Notes under the pieces: model-generated | Database searches by the model: none | The model's input: the letters and a program-made list of their open reading frames with translations, nothing else | Told to the model about the DNA's origin: nothing | Assembly: GCA_945907045.1 (NCBI GenBank) | Contig: CAMDSH010000021.1 | Span: 1-62,699 of the forward strand | Direction: 5' to 3' | From: Rhizobium sp. Q54 | GTDB taxonomy: Bacteria; Pseudomonadota; Alphaproteobacteria; Rhizobiales; Xanthobacteraceae | DNA: 62,699 nt | Translations under genes and position numbers: made by a program | Part shown: positions 45,387 to 55,221 of the stretch, one piece after another | Position numbering within the stretch: position 1 is the stretch's first letter | Layout: each line of letters begins with the position of its first letter

Positions 45387-47750
45387 ATGACTCGACGTTC
45401 AAATGGATCGCGCGGCTTATCGCCATCCGGGCCGGAAGGCAATCTGGCGTTGACCGCGCAACTTTTCGCCACGGCGGTGAATCATCACCAGCGCGGGCAA
45501 CTGGCGGAAGCCGAGGCGATCTACCGCAAAATTCTCGCGAACGATCCGCGCAACATCGAAAGCCTGCATCATCTCGGCGTGGCCGCGCTGCAGCAGGGCC
45601 GCGCCGAGGAAGCCGCCAGCCTGATCGGCCAGTCGCTCGCGCTCAACGATCGCAACGCAGAAGGCCACTATCATCTCGGGCTTGCCCTCGCTGGGCTGCG
45701 CCGCTTCGCGGATACCGCGGCACATAACCGGCGCGCGGTTGCATTGAAGCCGGATTATGCCGAGGCGCACATGAATCTCGGCAATGCGCTGAAAGAACTT
45801 GGGCAGCTCAATGAGGCTGTTGCCTGTTACGAAAGCGCAATCAAATTCAAGCCAAGCCTTGCGGAAGCGCACTTCAATCTCGCCAACGTGCTCGCCGACC
45901 GGCGCAACCCGGATGCGGCGATCAAAGCCTACGAGCGCGCGCTTACCGTGCAGCCAAATTATCCGGAGGCGCTGCAGAATCTCGGCACCGTCTTGCTTAT
46001 GCACGGCCGCGCCGATGAAGCCATCGCGAAGTTTTCCGCCGCACTGACTGCCAAACCGAATTTCACCGAAGCGCTTCTAGGCCAGGCGCTCGCGCTGATG
46101 CAGAAAGGCAATCCCGTGAACGCGCTCGGCGTGATATGCCGCGCGCTCGATATCAACGCCACCGAGGATGCCAAACAGCTGTTTGTCGAGTGCGTTAAAA
46201 CGCCTGGCCTCAATCTCGACGCCCCATGGCTACGCAAACATCTGATATCGGCCCTGACCGAGCCGTGGGACCGGCCGCGCTCGCTCGCGGCCTTTGCGGC
46301 GAATGTCCTGCGTTCGCCGGGCGCGATCGCGGACATTTACGCCGCCGCGTTGAAATTCGGGAGCGCGGATTTTCGGCTTTCGAGCCTGCAAATCGCAGCC
46401 ATGGCCAACGACCGGTTGCTGCTCACCGTGCTGGAAAACGCAGCCGTGATCGACCCAGCATTGGAACGGTTGTTGATCGCAGCGCGGCGCGAATTACTCG
46501 ACACCGCGGCGAAGGATTCCAGCGCGGCCAAAGATAGTTTGCTGGCCTTCGCCTGCGCGCTCGCCCGGCAATGCTTCATCAACGAATATCTTTTTGACGT
46601 GACGGCGGAAGAAACCGCGCGCGTACAGCAGCAGCGCGACAGTCTTGCCACCGCTTTTGATTCAGCAACGCCGCCGTCACCGCTGTTGCTTGCCGTGATG
46701 GCTGCCTATAGCCCGCTTCACGCCATTCCCGACGCCGACCGGATGCTCGCGCAATCCTGGCCGCAGCATGTGGAAGCGCTGCTGACCCAGCAGTTGCGTG
46801 ACACGCAGCACGAGCGGCGCCTGCGCGAAGCAATGCCGCAGCTGACGCCGGTCGAGGACAATGTCTCGCTCGAAGTCCAGCGCCAATACGAGGAAAACCC
46901 CTACCCCCGTTGGGTGAAAGTGCAAGCCTCGCGCCGGAAAATTCCGTTCGATGCTTATGTCCGCAAGACACTCCCGCAAACAGCATTCCGCCAAAGCGGA
47001 AAAGCCGGTTGCGACATTTTGATCGCGGGCTGCGGCACCGGACAGGATCCCATCGAGTTCGCGCAATTGGTCGCAGGCGCGCAAATCCTGGCGGTCGACC
47101 TGAGCAAATCCAGTCTCGGCCACGCGCAACGCAAAACGCTCGAACTCGATATCAAGACCATCGAATACGCTCAGGCCGATATCCTGAAGCTTCCCGCCAT
47201 CGCCCGGACGTTCGACTTCATCGCCAGCGTCGGCGTGCTGCATCACATGGCGGATCCGTTCGCGGCCTGGCGCGGCTTGCTGACGCTGTTGCGCCCGGAT
47301 GGGCTGATGCTGCTCGGCTTCTACAGCAAACTCGCAACCGCACATATCGTAGCGGCGCGCGCGTACATAGCCGAGAGCGGTTTTCAGGCAACGCCGGAAG
47401 GAATTCGCAGTGCCCGGCGCGCGATCCTCGCGCTACCCGACGACTCGCTGGCCAAGCAGGTAAGCCGGTACACGGATTTTTTCAGCACGAGCGAATGCCG
47501 CGACCTGTTGTTCCACGTGCATGAACACCGGCTGACCGTTCCACAGATTAAAGCCTTTATCGCCGAGAATGGTCTGCAATTTCTCGGCTTCGATATCGGC
47601 CAGCATGTCATCGGCCGGTACCGGATGCGTTTCCCCCTGGATCAGGCGCTGACCAATCTCGATAACTGGGATGCCTTCGAACAAGACAATCCGCGCACAT
47701 TTTCCGGCATGTACCAGTTCCTCGTGCAGAAGCCCGTCACCGCGTCCTGA
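45387..47750 (+). CDS. TPR protein fused to a class I SAM methyltransferase
   Basis: 787 residues. The first third is a series of about seven TPR units (from LAEAEAIYRKILANDPRNIE to FTEALLGQALALMQKGNPV). A helical middle has no recognised domain. The C-terminal domain has the SAM motif DILIAGCGTGQDPIEFAQ near residue 544, LAVDLSKSSLGHAQRKT and FDFIASVGVLHHMADPFAA. TPR-methyltransferase fusions often modify proteins or glycans; the target is unknown. It is divergent from the cinA-like gene and lies about 200 bases before the Anbu set. Confidence 0.88.
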   Translation: MTRRSNGSRGLSPSGPEGNLALTAQLFATAVNHHQRGQLAEAEAIYRKILANDPRNIESLHHLGVAALQQGRAEEAASLIGQSLALNDRNAEGHYHLGLALAGLRRFADTAAHNRRAVALKPDYAEAHMNLGNALKELGQLNEAVACYESAIKFKPSLAEAHFNLANVLADRRNPDAAIKAYERALTVQPNYPEALQNLGTVLLMHGRADEAIAKFSAALTAKPNFTEALLGQALALMQKGNPVNALGVICRALDINATEDAKQLFVECVKTPGLNLDAPWLRKHLISALTEPWDRPRSLAAFAANVLRSPGAIADIYAAALKFGSADFRLSSLQIAAMANDRLLLTVLENAAVIDPALERLLIAARRELLDTAAKDSSAAKDSLLAFACALARQCFINEYLFDVTAEETARVQQQRDSLATAFDSATPPSPLLLAVMAAYSPLHAIPDADRMLAQSWPQHVEALLTQQLRDTQHERRLREAMPQLTPVEDNVSLEVQRQYEENPYPRWVKVQASRRKIPFDAYVRKTLPQTAFRQSGKAGCDILIAGCGTGQDPIEFAQLVAGAQILAVDLSKSSLGHAQRKTLELDIKTIEYAQADILKLPAIARTFDFIASVGVLHHMADPFAAWRGLLTLLRPDGLMLLGFYSKLATAHIVAARAYIAESGFQATPEGIRSARRAILALPDDSLAKQVSRYTDFFSTSECRDLLFHVHEHRLTVPQIKAFIAENGLQFLGFDIGQHVIGRYRMRFPLDQALTNLDNWDAFEQDNPRTFSGMYQFLVQKPVTAS

Positions 47751-47951
47751 TGCGAGCTTCGGCTGGGGGGGAGCGTGAAGCGCCTTTCCCTTAGCCAGCC
47801 CCCGCCCAAGCCTTAGGCAATTGCCGTCAGGCGGAGCATTCCCCGTCTTCGTTTGGCTGGCCCGCCACTTGCAGCTAACATTCCTAGCGCGCGGTTGTTA
47901 TTGGCGTTTGTCGGCGTATGGCGCCGCCGCGCGACCCCGGGGGCCTGGCCG

Positions 47952-49373
47952 ATGGTGGTCGCATTCGATGAAATGAAGGGGTTGAACGGCGGCGGCGTGC
48001 GCCCCGCCTACGCGGAGCTTAACCGCTGGCTCAGCGAAGTGCCGCGCGACGTGCTCGATTATCGCCGCAAGGAAGCCGAACTGCTTTTCCGCCGCATCGG
48101 CATCACCTTCGCCGTCTACGGCGAGGCGGAAGCGCAGGAACGGCTTATCCCCTTCGATGTGATCCCGCGCATTCTCTCCGCCGCCGAATGGCGCATCGTC
48201 GAGACCGGGCTCAAGCAGCGCGTCAAGGCGATCAATCTCTTCATCAAGGACATCTACAACGCGCGCGAGATTTTGCGCGCGGGCGTGGTGCCCGCCGATC
48301 TGATCTTTCGCAATCCCGCGTTCCGCCCGGAGATGAGCGGGCAGAAGGTGCCGCACGACATTTACGTGCATGTGGCGGGCATCGACATCGTGCGGGTGGA
48401 TGCCGAAACTTTTTATGTGCTGGAAGACAATGCGCGCACGCCCTCCGGCGTCTCCTACATGCTGGAGAACCGCGAGATCATGCTGCGGCTGTTCCCGGAG
48501 TTGTTCTCGCGCCACCGCATCGCGCCGGTGGAAAATTATCCCGATGAATTGCTGGCGACGCTCAAATCGGTTGCGCCGTCATCGTCCTCGTCGGACCCCA
48601 CGGTCGTGCTGCTCACCCCCGGCGTCTATAACTCGGCTTATTACGAACATTCGTTTTTGGCCGACAAACTGGGAGTCGAGCTGGTCGAGGGCCGCGATCT
48701 CTTCGTCAAGGACGACATCGTCTTCATGCGCACGACGCAGGGTCCGCAGCGCATCGATGTGATTTACCGGCGCATCGACGACGACTATCTCGATCCGCTC
48801 ACCTTCCGCCCGGACTCTTCGCTCGGCCTGCCCGGCATGATGTCGGCTTACCAGGCCGGCAACGTCACGCTCGCCAACGCGGTGGGCACCGGCATCGCCG
48901 ACGACAAGGCGGTCTACAGTTTCATGCCGCAGATCGTGAAATTCTATCTCGGCGAAGAACCGATCCTGAAAAACGTGCCGACCTGGCGCTGCCGCGAGGA
49001 AGATCATCTCGCGCACGTGCTCGACAATCTGCACGAACTCGTCGTGAAGGAAGTACACGGCTCCGGCGGTTACGGCATGCTGATCGGGCCGATGGCGAGC
49101 AAGGTCGCGATCGAGCAATTCCGCGCCAAGCTGAAAACCGCGCCGAAAAATTTCATCGCGCAGCCGACGCTCTCGCTCTCCACCTGCCCGACCTGCGTGG
49201 ACGAAGGCGTTGCGCCGCGCCACGTCGACTTGCGCCCATTCGTGCTCACGGGACGCGAGCGCACCTGCATCGTGCCGGGCGGGCTCACGCGCGTCGCGCT
49301 CAAGGACGGCTCGCTGGTGGTCAATTCCAGCCAGGGCGGCGGCACCAAGGACACCTGGGTGCTGGACGAATAA
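47952..49373 (+). CDS. Circularly permuted type 2 ATP-grasp protein (COG2308)
   Basis: 473 residues. Family hallmarks are WRIVETGLKQRVKAINLFIK, VHVAGIDIVRVDAETFYVLE, EDNARTPSGVSYMLENREIM and VKEVHGSGGYGMLIGP. ATP-grasp enzymes join a carboxylate to an amine via acyl-phosphate; this group is predicted to form peptide bonds. The ATG at 47952 fits the family; a TTG at 47853 is in frame but poor. It is the first of four genes ending with the Anbu peptidase; the next starts 2 bases after its stop. Confidence 0.93.
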   Translation: MVVAFDEMKGLNGGGVRPAYAELNRWLSEVPRDVLDYRRKEAELLFRRIGITFAVYGEAEAQERLIPFDVIPRILSAAEWRIVETGLKQRVKAINLFIKDIYNAREILRAGVVPADLIFRNPAFRPEMSGQKVPHDIYVHVAGIDIVRVDAETFYVLEDNARTPSGVSYMLENREIMLRLFPELFSRHRIAPVENYPDELLATLKSVAPSSSSSDPTVVLLTPGVYNSAYYEHSFLADKLGVELVEGRDLFVKDDIVFMRTTQGPQRIDVIYRRIDDDYLDPLTFRPDSSLGLPGMMSAYQAGNVTLANAVGTGIADDKAVYSFMPQIVKFYLGEEPILKNVPTWRCREEDHLAHVLDNLHELVVKEVHGSGGYGMLIGPMASKVAIEQFRAKLKTAPKNFIAQPTLSLSTCPTCVDEGVAPRHVDLRPFVLTGRERTCIVPGGLTRVALKDGSLVVNSSQGGGTKDTWVLDE

Positions 49374-49375
49374 CC

Positions 49376-50317
49376 ATGCTCTCGCGCACCGCCGACAATC
49401 TTTTCTGGCTTTCGCGTTATGTCGAACGCGCGGAATATCTTGCGCGTATTCTGGAGGCGACGCAGCGGCTCACCGCGCTGCCCTTGGCTTATGTCGGCGA
49501 GACCAACGAATGGGCCACCGCCGTCTCGACCGCAGGCTGCGCCAGCGCGTTCTTCGAGGTTTATGACGAGGCCAACGAAGAAAACGTCACCGACTTCCTC
49601 GCCTTCTCCACCGCCAATTCGTCTTCCATCCGCAGCTGTTTCGAGCAGGCGCGCAGCAACGCGCGCGCGGTGCGCACGGCGCTGACGATGGAAATGTGGG
49701 ACGCCATCAACGGCACCTGGCTTGAGTTGAAACGCTACGGCAACGGCGCGACCTCGCGCGAGGAATGCTCGCGCTTCTTGCGCTGGGTGCAGGAATCCTC
49801 GCTGCGTTACGACGGCTCCGCCTACCGCACGATGCTGCGCAACGACGCCTACTGGTTCTCGAGACTGGGCGTCTATGTCGAGCGCGCCGACAACACCGCG
49901 CGCATCCTCGACGTGAAATACCATCTGCTGCTTCCCGACAACGAGCGCATCGGCGGGCCGCTGGATTATTTCCAATGGGCCGCGATCCTGCGCTCGGTGT
50001 CCGCGCTCACCGCCTATCACTGGGTCTATCGCGAGAGCCTGAAGCCCTGGCAGGTCGCAGATTTGCTCATCCTCAAGGATGAGATGCCGCGCTCGCTTGC
50101 CTCCTGCTACGAGAACATCGTGCGCTATCTCGACGCCATCGCCGGCGCCTACGGGCGGCAGGGTCCGGCGCAGCGGCAGGCGCGCGGCATCCGCACGCGG
50201 CTGCAAAACAGCCGCATGGACGGAATTTTTCAGCGCGGATTGCACGAATACATCGGCGAATTCATCACCGAGAACAACCGCCTCGGCGGCGCCATCACGC
50301 AGCAGTTTCTGCTATGA
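49376..50317 (+). CDS. Alpha-E domain protein (DUF403, COG2307)
   Basis: 313 residues, nearly all helical. The family start LSRTADNLFWLSRYVERAEY is followed by YFQWAAILRSVSALTAYHWV and RNDAYWFSRLGVYVERADNT. The family nearly always accompanies COG2308 ATP-grasp and transglutaminase-like genes and probably acts in the same complex; its biochemical role is unknown. It starts 2 bases after the ATP-grasp stop. Confidence 0.93.
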   Translation: MLSRTADNLFWLSRYVERAEYLARILEATQRLTALPLAYVGETNEWATAVSTAGCASAFFEVYDEANEENVTDFLAFSTANSSSIRSCFEQARSNARAVRTALTMEMWDAINGTWLELKRYGNGATSREECSRFLRWVQESSLRYDGSAYRTMLRNDAYWFSRLGVYVERADNTARILDVKYHLLLPDNERIGGPLDYFQWAAILRSVSALTAYHWVYRESLKPWQVADLLILKDEMPRSLASCYENIVRYLDAIAGAYGRQGPAQRQARGIRTRLQNSRMDGIFQRGLHEYIGEFITENNRLGGAITQQFLL

Positions 50318-50324
50318 TGGAACG

Positions 50325-51152
50325 ATGCGGATCAATATCTCCCACACGACGGTCTATCGGTATCAGACGCCGCCAACCGGCGTGATCCAGACGCTTCGGC
50401 TCACGCCGCGCAATCACGACGGCCAGCACGTCATGCGCTGGCGCATCGACCTGTCGGAGAATTGCCGGCTCGACCAGCACGAGGACGCCTTCGGCAACAT
50501 CACGCATACCTTCACCGCCGACGGTCCGTTCGATGAACTCAACGTAATGGTCGAGGGCGAAGTCGAGACGCAGGACACGCACGGCGTCGTGCACGGCGCG
50601 GTGGAGCGTTTTCCGCCCGAACTATTCTTGCGCGAAACGGCATTGACGCAGCCGGACCCGGCAATCGAGAAATTCGCGGACGCCGTTCGCGCCAGCGCCG
50701 GCGGCACCCCGCTGGACATTCTTCACACTTTGATGCGTCACCTGAATAACGAAATCACCTTCGACACCAGCCCGACGCAATCGACGACCACCGCCGCGGA
50801 ATCGTTCGCGCTCAAGCGCGGCGTCTGCCAGGACCTCACCCACATCTTCATCGCCTCCGCGCGGCATCTCGGAATTCCCGCCCGTTACGTCGGCGGCCAT
50901 TTCCACCGCGCCGACGGCATCACCGCGCAGGAAGCCGGCCACGCCTGGGTTGAAACTTACGTGCAGGATCTGGGCTGGGTGGCGTTCGATCCCACCAACG
51001 GCATTTCCGCCACCGATGCCCACGTCCGGGTCGCGGTGGGGCTCGACTACCTCGGCGCCGCCCCGGTGCGGGGCACGCGCTACGGCGGCAGCGGCGAGAC
51101 CCTCAAGGTCGAGGTGAACGTCGCGCAAGCTCAGCAGCAGGTGCAGAGCTGA
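50325..51152 (+). CDS. Transglutaminase-like cysteine peptidase-fold protein
   Basis: 275 residues. An N-terminal beta domain (INISHTTVYRYQTPPTGVIQ) is followed by the transglutaminase core with Cys in LKRGVCQDLTHIFIASARHL, His in EAGHAWVETYVQDLGW and Asp in VAFDPTNG, a complete Cys-His-Asp triad. It may cleave or form isopeptide bonds on the product of the ATP-grasp enzyme. The start at 50325 is 7 bases after the alpha-E stop. Confidence 0.92.
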   Translation: MRINISHTTVYRYQTPPTGVIQTLRLTPRNHDGQHVMRWRIDLSENCRLDQHEDAFGNITHTFTADGPFDELNVMVEGEVETQDTHGVVHGAVERFPPELFLRETALTQPDPAIEKFADAVRASAGGTPLDILHTLMRHLNNEITFDTSPTQSTTTAAESFALKRGVCQDLTHIFIASARHLGIPARYVGGHFHRADGITAQEAGHAWVETYVQDLGWVAFDPTNGISATDAHVRVAVGLDYLGAAPVRGTRYGGSGETLKVEVNVAQAQQQVQS

Positions 51153-51223
51153 CAGACGTTGCAGCGCGAGCCATTGCCTCGCTATAAATCACCCTTCGAA
51201 ACGCAAGCCCCGTCTGAGTCGCT

Positions 51224-51970
51224 ATGACCTATTGTTGTGGAATTCTGGTGCAAGGCGGCCTGGTGATGATCGCCGACACGCGCACCAATGCGGGGCTCGA
51301 TAACGTATCGACCTTCCGCAAGCTGCACGTGTGGACCGAGCCGGGCGAGCGCATCATGGCGCTGGCCTCCTCCGGCAACCTATCGCTCAGCCAGACCGTG
51401 CGAAGCACGCTCACCGAAGGCGTGGAAAACCCCGATACCGGCGAGATCGAAACGCTGATGAACGCGCCCACCATGTTTCAGGCGGCGCAGCGCATCGGGC
51501 GCACCATAAGGCGCATCAACGGCACCGAAGGCGCGGCGCTCAACGCCGCCGAGGTCGAATACGACGTGGCTTTCCTGTTCGGCGGCCAGATCAAGGGCGA
51601 GCGGCTGCGCCTGTTCATGATCTACCCGGCCGGCAACTTCATCGAATGCACGACCGACACGCCATATCTGCAAATCGGCGAGCATAAATACGGCAAGCCG
51701 GTTCTTGACCGCGCCATCAGCTTCAAAACCGACGTTTATGACGCGCTCAAAATCGGGCTGATCTCGATGGATTCCACCATGCGCTCCAATCTCGGCGTCG
51801 GCCTCCCCATCGATCTGCTGGTCGTGCAGCGGGATGCCTGCAACTCCGAGTTGAATTACCGCATCGAGCCGGGGGAACCCTATTTCCAGGACCTGCGCGA
51901 GCGCTGGTCGGGCGCCTTGCGGGCCGCGCACATCGCCATTCCACGGCCCCCTTATGTGAATCAAAGCTGA
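51224..51970 (+). CDS. Anbu proteasome-like peptidase
   Basis: 248 residues of the Anbu (ancestral beta-subunit) family, relatives of HslV and 20S proteasome beta subunits. After removal of Met the N-terminus is TYCCGILVQGG, with Thr1 as nucleophile, D17 (MIADTRTNAG) and a Lys at 32 (STFRKLHVW), matching the proteasome Thr-Asp-Lys set within one position. Later motifs are FLFGGQIKGERLRLFMIYPAG and SFKTDVYDALKIGLISMDST. It completes the operon of ATP-grasp, alpha-E and transglutaminase genes, 71 bases downstream. Confidence 0.93.
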   Translation: MTYCCGILVQGGLVMIADTRTNAGLDNVSTFRKLHVWTEPGERIMALASSGNLSLSQTVRSTLTEGVENPDTGEIETLMNAPTMFQAAQRIGRTIRRINGTEGAALNAAEVEYDVAFLFGGQIKGERLRLFMIYPAGNFIECTTDTPYLQIGEHKYGKPVLDRAISFKTDVYDALKIGLISMDSTMRSNLGVGLPIDLLVVQRDACNSELNYRIEPGEPYFQDLRERWSGALRAAHIAIPRPPYVNQS

Positions 51971-52133
51971 TTGCAGCCGGGAATTTTACCACCGGTTAAC
52001 AGCGCCGCGTGAATTGCCGCATTTAGCGGCGGTAAACCCCGCCAAAACGGGCATTTCAAGCGATTTGCAAGCATTCGGCCCTAACGTAATCCCATAAAAG
52101 TCATAGGGCAGGACGTTACATAGAGGCCTGAAA

Positions 52134-54383
52134 TTGCTGGCTGTTGCTCGCCAACGCCTGATCGAGGACCGGCAGTACACCAGTTGGGACCGCGCGCGTT
52201 TGAGCGTCGTGGTGCCGATCGGTGTGATCGTTGCCGTTGCCATCGTTTGCATTGTCGTCGCCGTGCTCTCGTCCGCGCAACGCGCCGATGAGGTTGCGGT
52301 CGCGCAGGAAAAACTATTGTTCTCGCGCGCCATCGCGACGCGCAGCGCGCGCGTCTTGCGCGAAGTCGAGAGCATCGCGGCATCGGATGCCGCCTACCAG
52401 AACGTGCGCGTCAAGCTCGACCACGATTGGGTGGAGCGACGGGTCGGCCTCTGGCTCGAAACCTTCTTCGAACACAACTACGTTTTCGTCATCGATCCGT
52501 CCGACCGCCTGATCTATGCGCGCGGCTCCCGCGCCCCGATCGACAACGCATTTTACCAGCAGGTGCTTCCCAGCCTGAAGCCCGCGCTCGATCTGCTGCG
52601 CGGCCGCACGCAGGCCACCCCCGCCGAGAAACAGCACACGACGGAAGTTCTGCCGCAAGGGCGCGCGGTCATGATCGAGAATTTCATGACATGGCCGGCC
52701 ATCGTCGCCGCCGCCGCCGTGAGCCCGCGCGACAGCTTCGCCGACAGTCAGGCGCCGGTCGTCATTTCGGTCAAGCTGATCGACCAGGAAGTGATGGCGG
52801 CGATTTCCTCCCGGCTGCAATTGCGCGACCTGCGCCGGGTCAGCGAGCAGGATTTGACGGATAAGGAATTTTCCCTCGACCTGACGAATTACCGCGGCGA
52901 GCCCATCGCCCGCTACGCCTGGACGCCGAAGCAGCCGGGCGCCGAGATCGTCAACAGCGTCATCCCCTACATCGCGGTGGCGCTCACCGGATTTGCGCTG
53001 CTCGCCGGTTTCGTTCTGCGCTATATGCGCCGCACCGCGACGGCGATCGCCGCCGGCGAAACCCGCCTGCGCCATCTCGCAATGCACGATCCGCTGTGCG
53101 GCCTGCCCAACCGCATCTTCTTCAGCGAGCGGCTGGAATCCGTGATCGATGACGTCAAGAACGGCAGCCCGTCATCCGCGGTGTTCTACATCGACCTCGA
53201 CCACTTCAAGGAGGTCAACGACACGCTCGGCCACCCCGTAGGCGACGAGTTGATCCGCAACGTGACGTTGCGGCTCTCGCACACCTTGCGCGGCGACGAT
53301 CTGGTCGCGCGGCTGGGCGGCGACGAATTCGCGGTGATCTCGTCCATCGGACAAGACCCGCTGCAAATCATGGCCATCGCCAATCGCATCATCGCGGCCT
53401 TGTGCGCGCCCTACTCGGTCAATAAGCAAAGCATCGTCATCGGCGCCTCCATCGGCATCGCGATCATCGACCGGCATTGCGGCGGCTCGGCCGACATCAT
53501 GCGTTATGCCGACATCGCGCTCTACCGCGCCAAGAACGAGGGGCGCAACCGCGCCTGCATTTACGACGCGGCTATGGACGCGGACCTCTCCAAGCGCAAA
53601 CTGCTGGAAGGCGATTTGCGCCACGCCATCGAGAACGACGGCCTCAGGCTGCTCTACCAGCCGGTGGTCAACAACAGCGGCGAGAAGATCGTCGGCGTCG
53701 AAGGTCTCTGCCGCTGGCCGCATCCGGAACGCGGCGACATCCCGCCGACCGAATTCATCCCGGTCGCCGAGCATTCCGGCCTCATCATCGAACTCGGCGA
53801 ATGGGTGCTGCGCCGCGCATGCCTCGACGGCATGGCCTGGCCGGGCCTCACTGTCGCGGTCAACGTCTCGCCGCTGCAATTCCGCCGCGTTGATTTCGTC
53901 GCCATGGTCGAGCGCATTCTGGCCGAAACGAAATTCGATCCGGCGCGGCTCGAACTTGAAGTCACCGAGTCGACGCTGCTCGGCAACGTCGAAACCGCGG
54001 AAGCCTCCATGCTGCGCCTGAAGGCGCTCGGCGTGCGGCTCGCGCTTGACGATTTCGGCACCGGCTATTCGAGCCTGCTGTACTTACGCCGCTTCCCGTT
54101 CGACAAGCTCAAGATCGACCGCAGCTTCGTCGCCAGCATCGAAAAGGCGGCGGACGCGGCCGCCATCGTGCATGCGGTGGTCAGCCTCGGGCGCGGCCTT
54201 GGCATGAAGGTCACTGCCGAAGGCGTCGAAACCGCCGACCAGCATCTCTTCCTGCGCGCCGCCGGCGTGCATACCATGCAGGGCTATCGCTTCGGCAAGG
54301 CAATGCCGGCGGCGGAGATCAGCACGCGGCTGCAAAATCCGTCCGCCTACCGCACGGCCGACGAATCCGCGCTGGCGAGCTAA
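52134..54383 (+). CDS. CHASE4-GGDEF-EAL cyclic-di-GMP enzyme
   Basis: 749 residues. Membrane helices at about 24-46 and 274-297 flank a periplasmic CHASE4-like sensor domain. The GGDEF domain has intact RLGGDEFAVI near residue 393. The EAL domain has GVEGLCRWPHP, where the A of EAL is G but the ExLxR pattern remains, then LEVTESTLLG and ALDDFGTGYSSLLYLRRFP. Both synthesis and breakdown of c-di-GMP look possible. The start is a TTG at 52134 with AGAGG 8 bases before. It lies 163 bases after the Anbu gene. Confidence 0.9.
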   Translation: MLAVARQRLIEDRQYTSWDRARLSVVVPIGVIVAVAIVCIVVAVLSSAQRADEVAVAQEKLLFSRAIATRSARVLREVESIAASDAAYQNVRVKLDHDWVERRVGLWLETFFEHNYVFVIDPSDRLIYARGSRAPIDNAFYQQVLPSLKPALDLLRGRTQATPAEKQHTTEVLPQGRAVMIENFMTWPAIVAAAAVSPRDSFADSQAPVVISVKLIDQEVMAAISSRLQLRDLRRVSEQDLTDKEFSLDLTNYRGEPIARYAWTPKQPGAEIVNSVIPYIAVALTGFALLAGFVLRYMRRTATAIAAGETRLRHLAMHDPLCGLPNRIFFSERLESVIDDVKNGSPSSAVFYIDLDHFKEVNDTLGHPVGDELIRNVTLRLSHTLRGDDLVARLGGDEFAVISSIGQDPLQIMAIANRIIAALCAPYSVNKQSIVIGASIGIAIIDRHCGGSADIMRYADIALYRAKNEGRNRACIYDAAMDADLSKRKLLEGDLRHAIENDGLRLLYQPVVNNSGEKIVGVEGLCRWPHPERGDIPPTEFIPVAEHSGLIIELGEWVLRRACLDGMAWPGLTVAVNVSPLQFRRVDFVAMVERILAETKFDPARLELEVTESTLLGNVETAEASMLRLKALGVRLALDDFGTGYSSLLYLRRFPFDKLKIDRSFVASIEKAADAAAIVHAVVSLGRGLGMKVTAEGVETADQHLFLRAAGVHTMQGYRFGKAMPAAEISTRLQNPSAYRTADESALAS

Positions 54384-54453
54384 AACGCGCGGCTTCTACC
54401 CTCCGCATGGATTGTGATATGGCCTCTGCCTGACATTCGTTAGGGGGAAGCTC

Positions 54454-55212
54454 ATGGGCGCATCTGGAAAATTTGCCTTGGTCACGGGAGCAGGCACCGG
54501 CGTTGGCCGGGCGGTCGCGCTTTCGCTGGCGAAGGCGGGCTATAGCGTCGCGCTCGCGGGCCGCAGGCCGGAGCCGCTCGCGGCGGTGGCCGCCGAGGTC
54601 AACGCGGCAGGTTCGCAAGCCGTGGCTGTGCCGACCGACGTATCGAAGCGCGATTCCATCCTCGCGCTGTTCGTCAAGGTGAAATCCTCGTTCGGGCGGC
54701 TCGATCTGCTGTTCAATAACGCCGGCATCGGCGCGCCGCCGGTTCCGCTCGAAGATTTGCCGTTCGAGACCTGGCAGAACGTCGTCGCGACAAATTTGAC
54801 CGGCATGTTCCTGTGCACGCAGGAAGCCATCAAGATCATGAAGGCGCAGTCGCCGCGCGGCGGGCGCATCATCAACAACGGCTCGATCTCCGCGCACGCG
54901 CCGCGCCCCTACTCGGTCGCCTATACCTCGACCAAGCATGCGGTGACGGGACTGACCAAATCCACCTCGCTCGATTGCCGGCAATACGACATCTGCGCCG
55001 GGCAGATCGACATCGGCAACGCGGCGACGCCGCTGACCGAGCGCATGGTGGACGGCGTGCTGCAGGCTAATTTCACCAAGTCGCCGGAGCCGCGCATGGA
55101 AGCCGATCACGTCGGCAACGCGGTCGTCTACATGGCGAGCCTGCCGCTCGACACCAATGTGCTGTTCATGACGGTGATGGCGAACAAGATGCCGTTCGTC
55201 GGTCGCGGTTAG
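54454..55212 (+). CDS. Short-chain dehydrogenase/reductase
   Basis: 252 residues of the classical SDR family: cofactor loop [35 protein letters not shown] and the catalytic YTSTK in [19 protein letters not shown]. It reduces or oxidises an unknown carbonyl/alcohol with NAD(P)H. The ribosome site AGGGGG lies 7 bases before the ATG. It converges with the cyclophilin-like gene. Confidence 0.92.
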   Translation: MGASGKFALVTGAGTGVGRAVALSLAKAGYSVALAGRRPEPLAAVAAEVNAAGSQAVAVPTDVSKRDSILALFVKVKSSFGRLDLLFNNAGIGAPPVPLEDLPFETWQNVVATNLTGMFLCTQEAIKIMKAQSPRGGRIINNGSISAHAPRPYSVAYTSTKHAVTGLTKSTSLDCRQYDICAGQIDIGNAATPLTERMVDGVLQANFTKSPEPRMEADHVGNAVVYMASLPLDTNVLFMTVMANKMPFVGRG

Positions 55213-55221
55213 GAAATTTGC

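Noticed and set aside
51224..51970. HslV or classical 20S beta subunit instead of Anbu
   Set aside because: The start TYCCGILVQGG and the ATP-grasp, alpha-E and transglutaminase neighbours fit Anbu; no hslU or alpha subunit gene is present.
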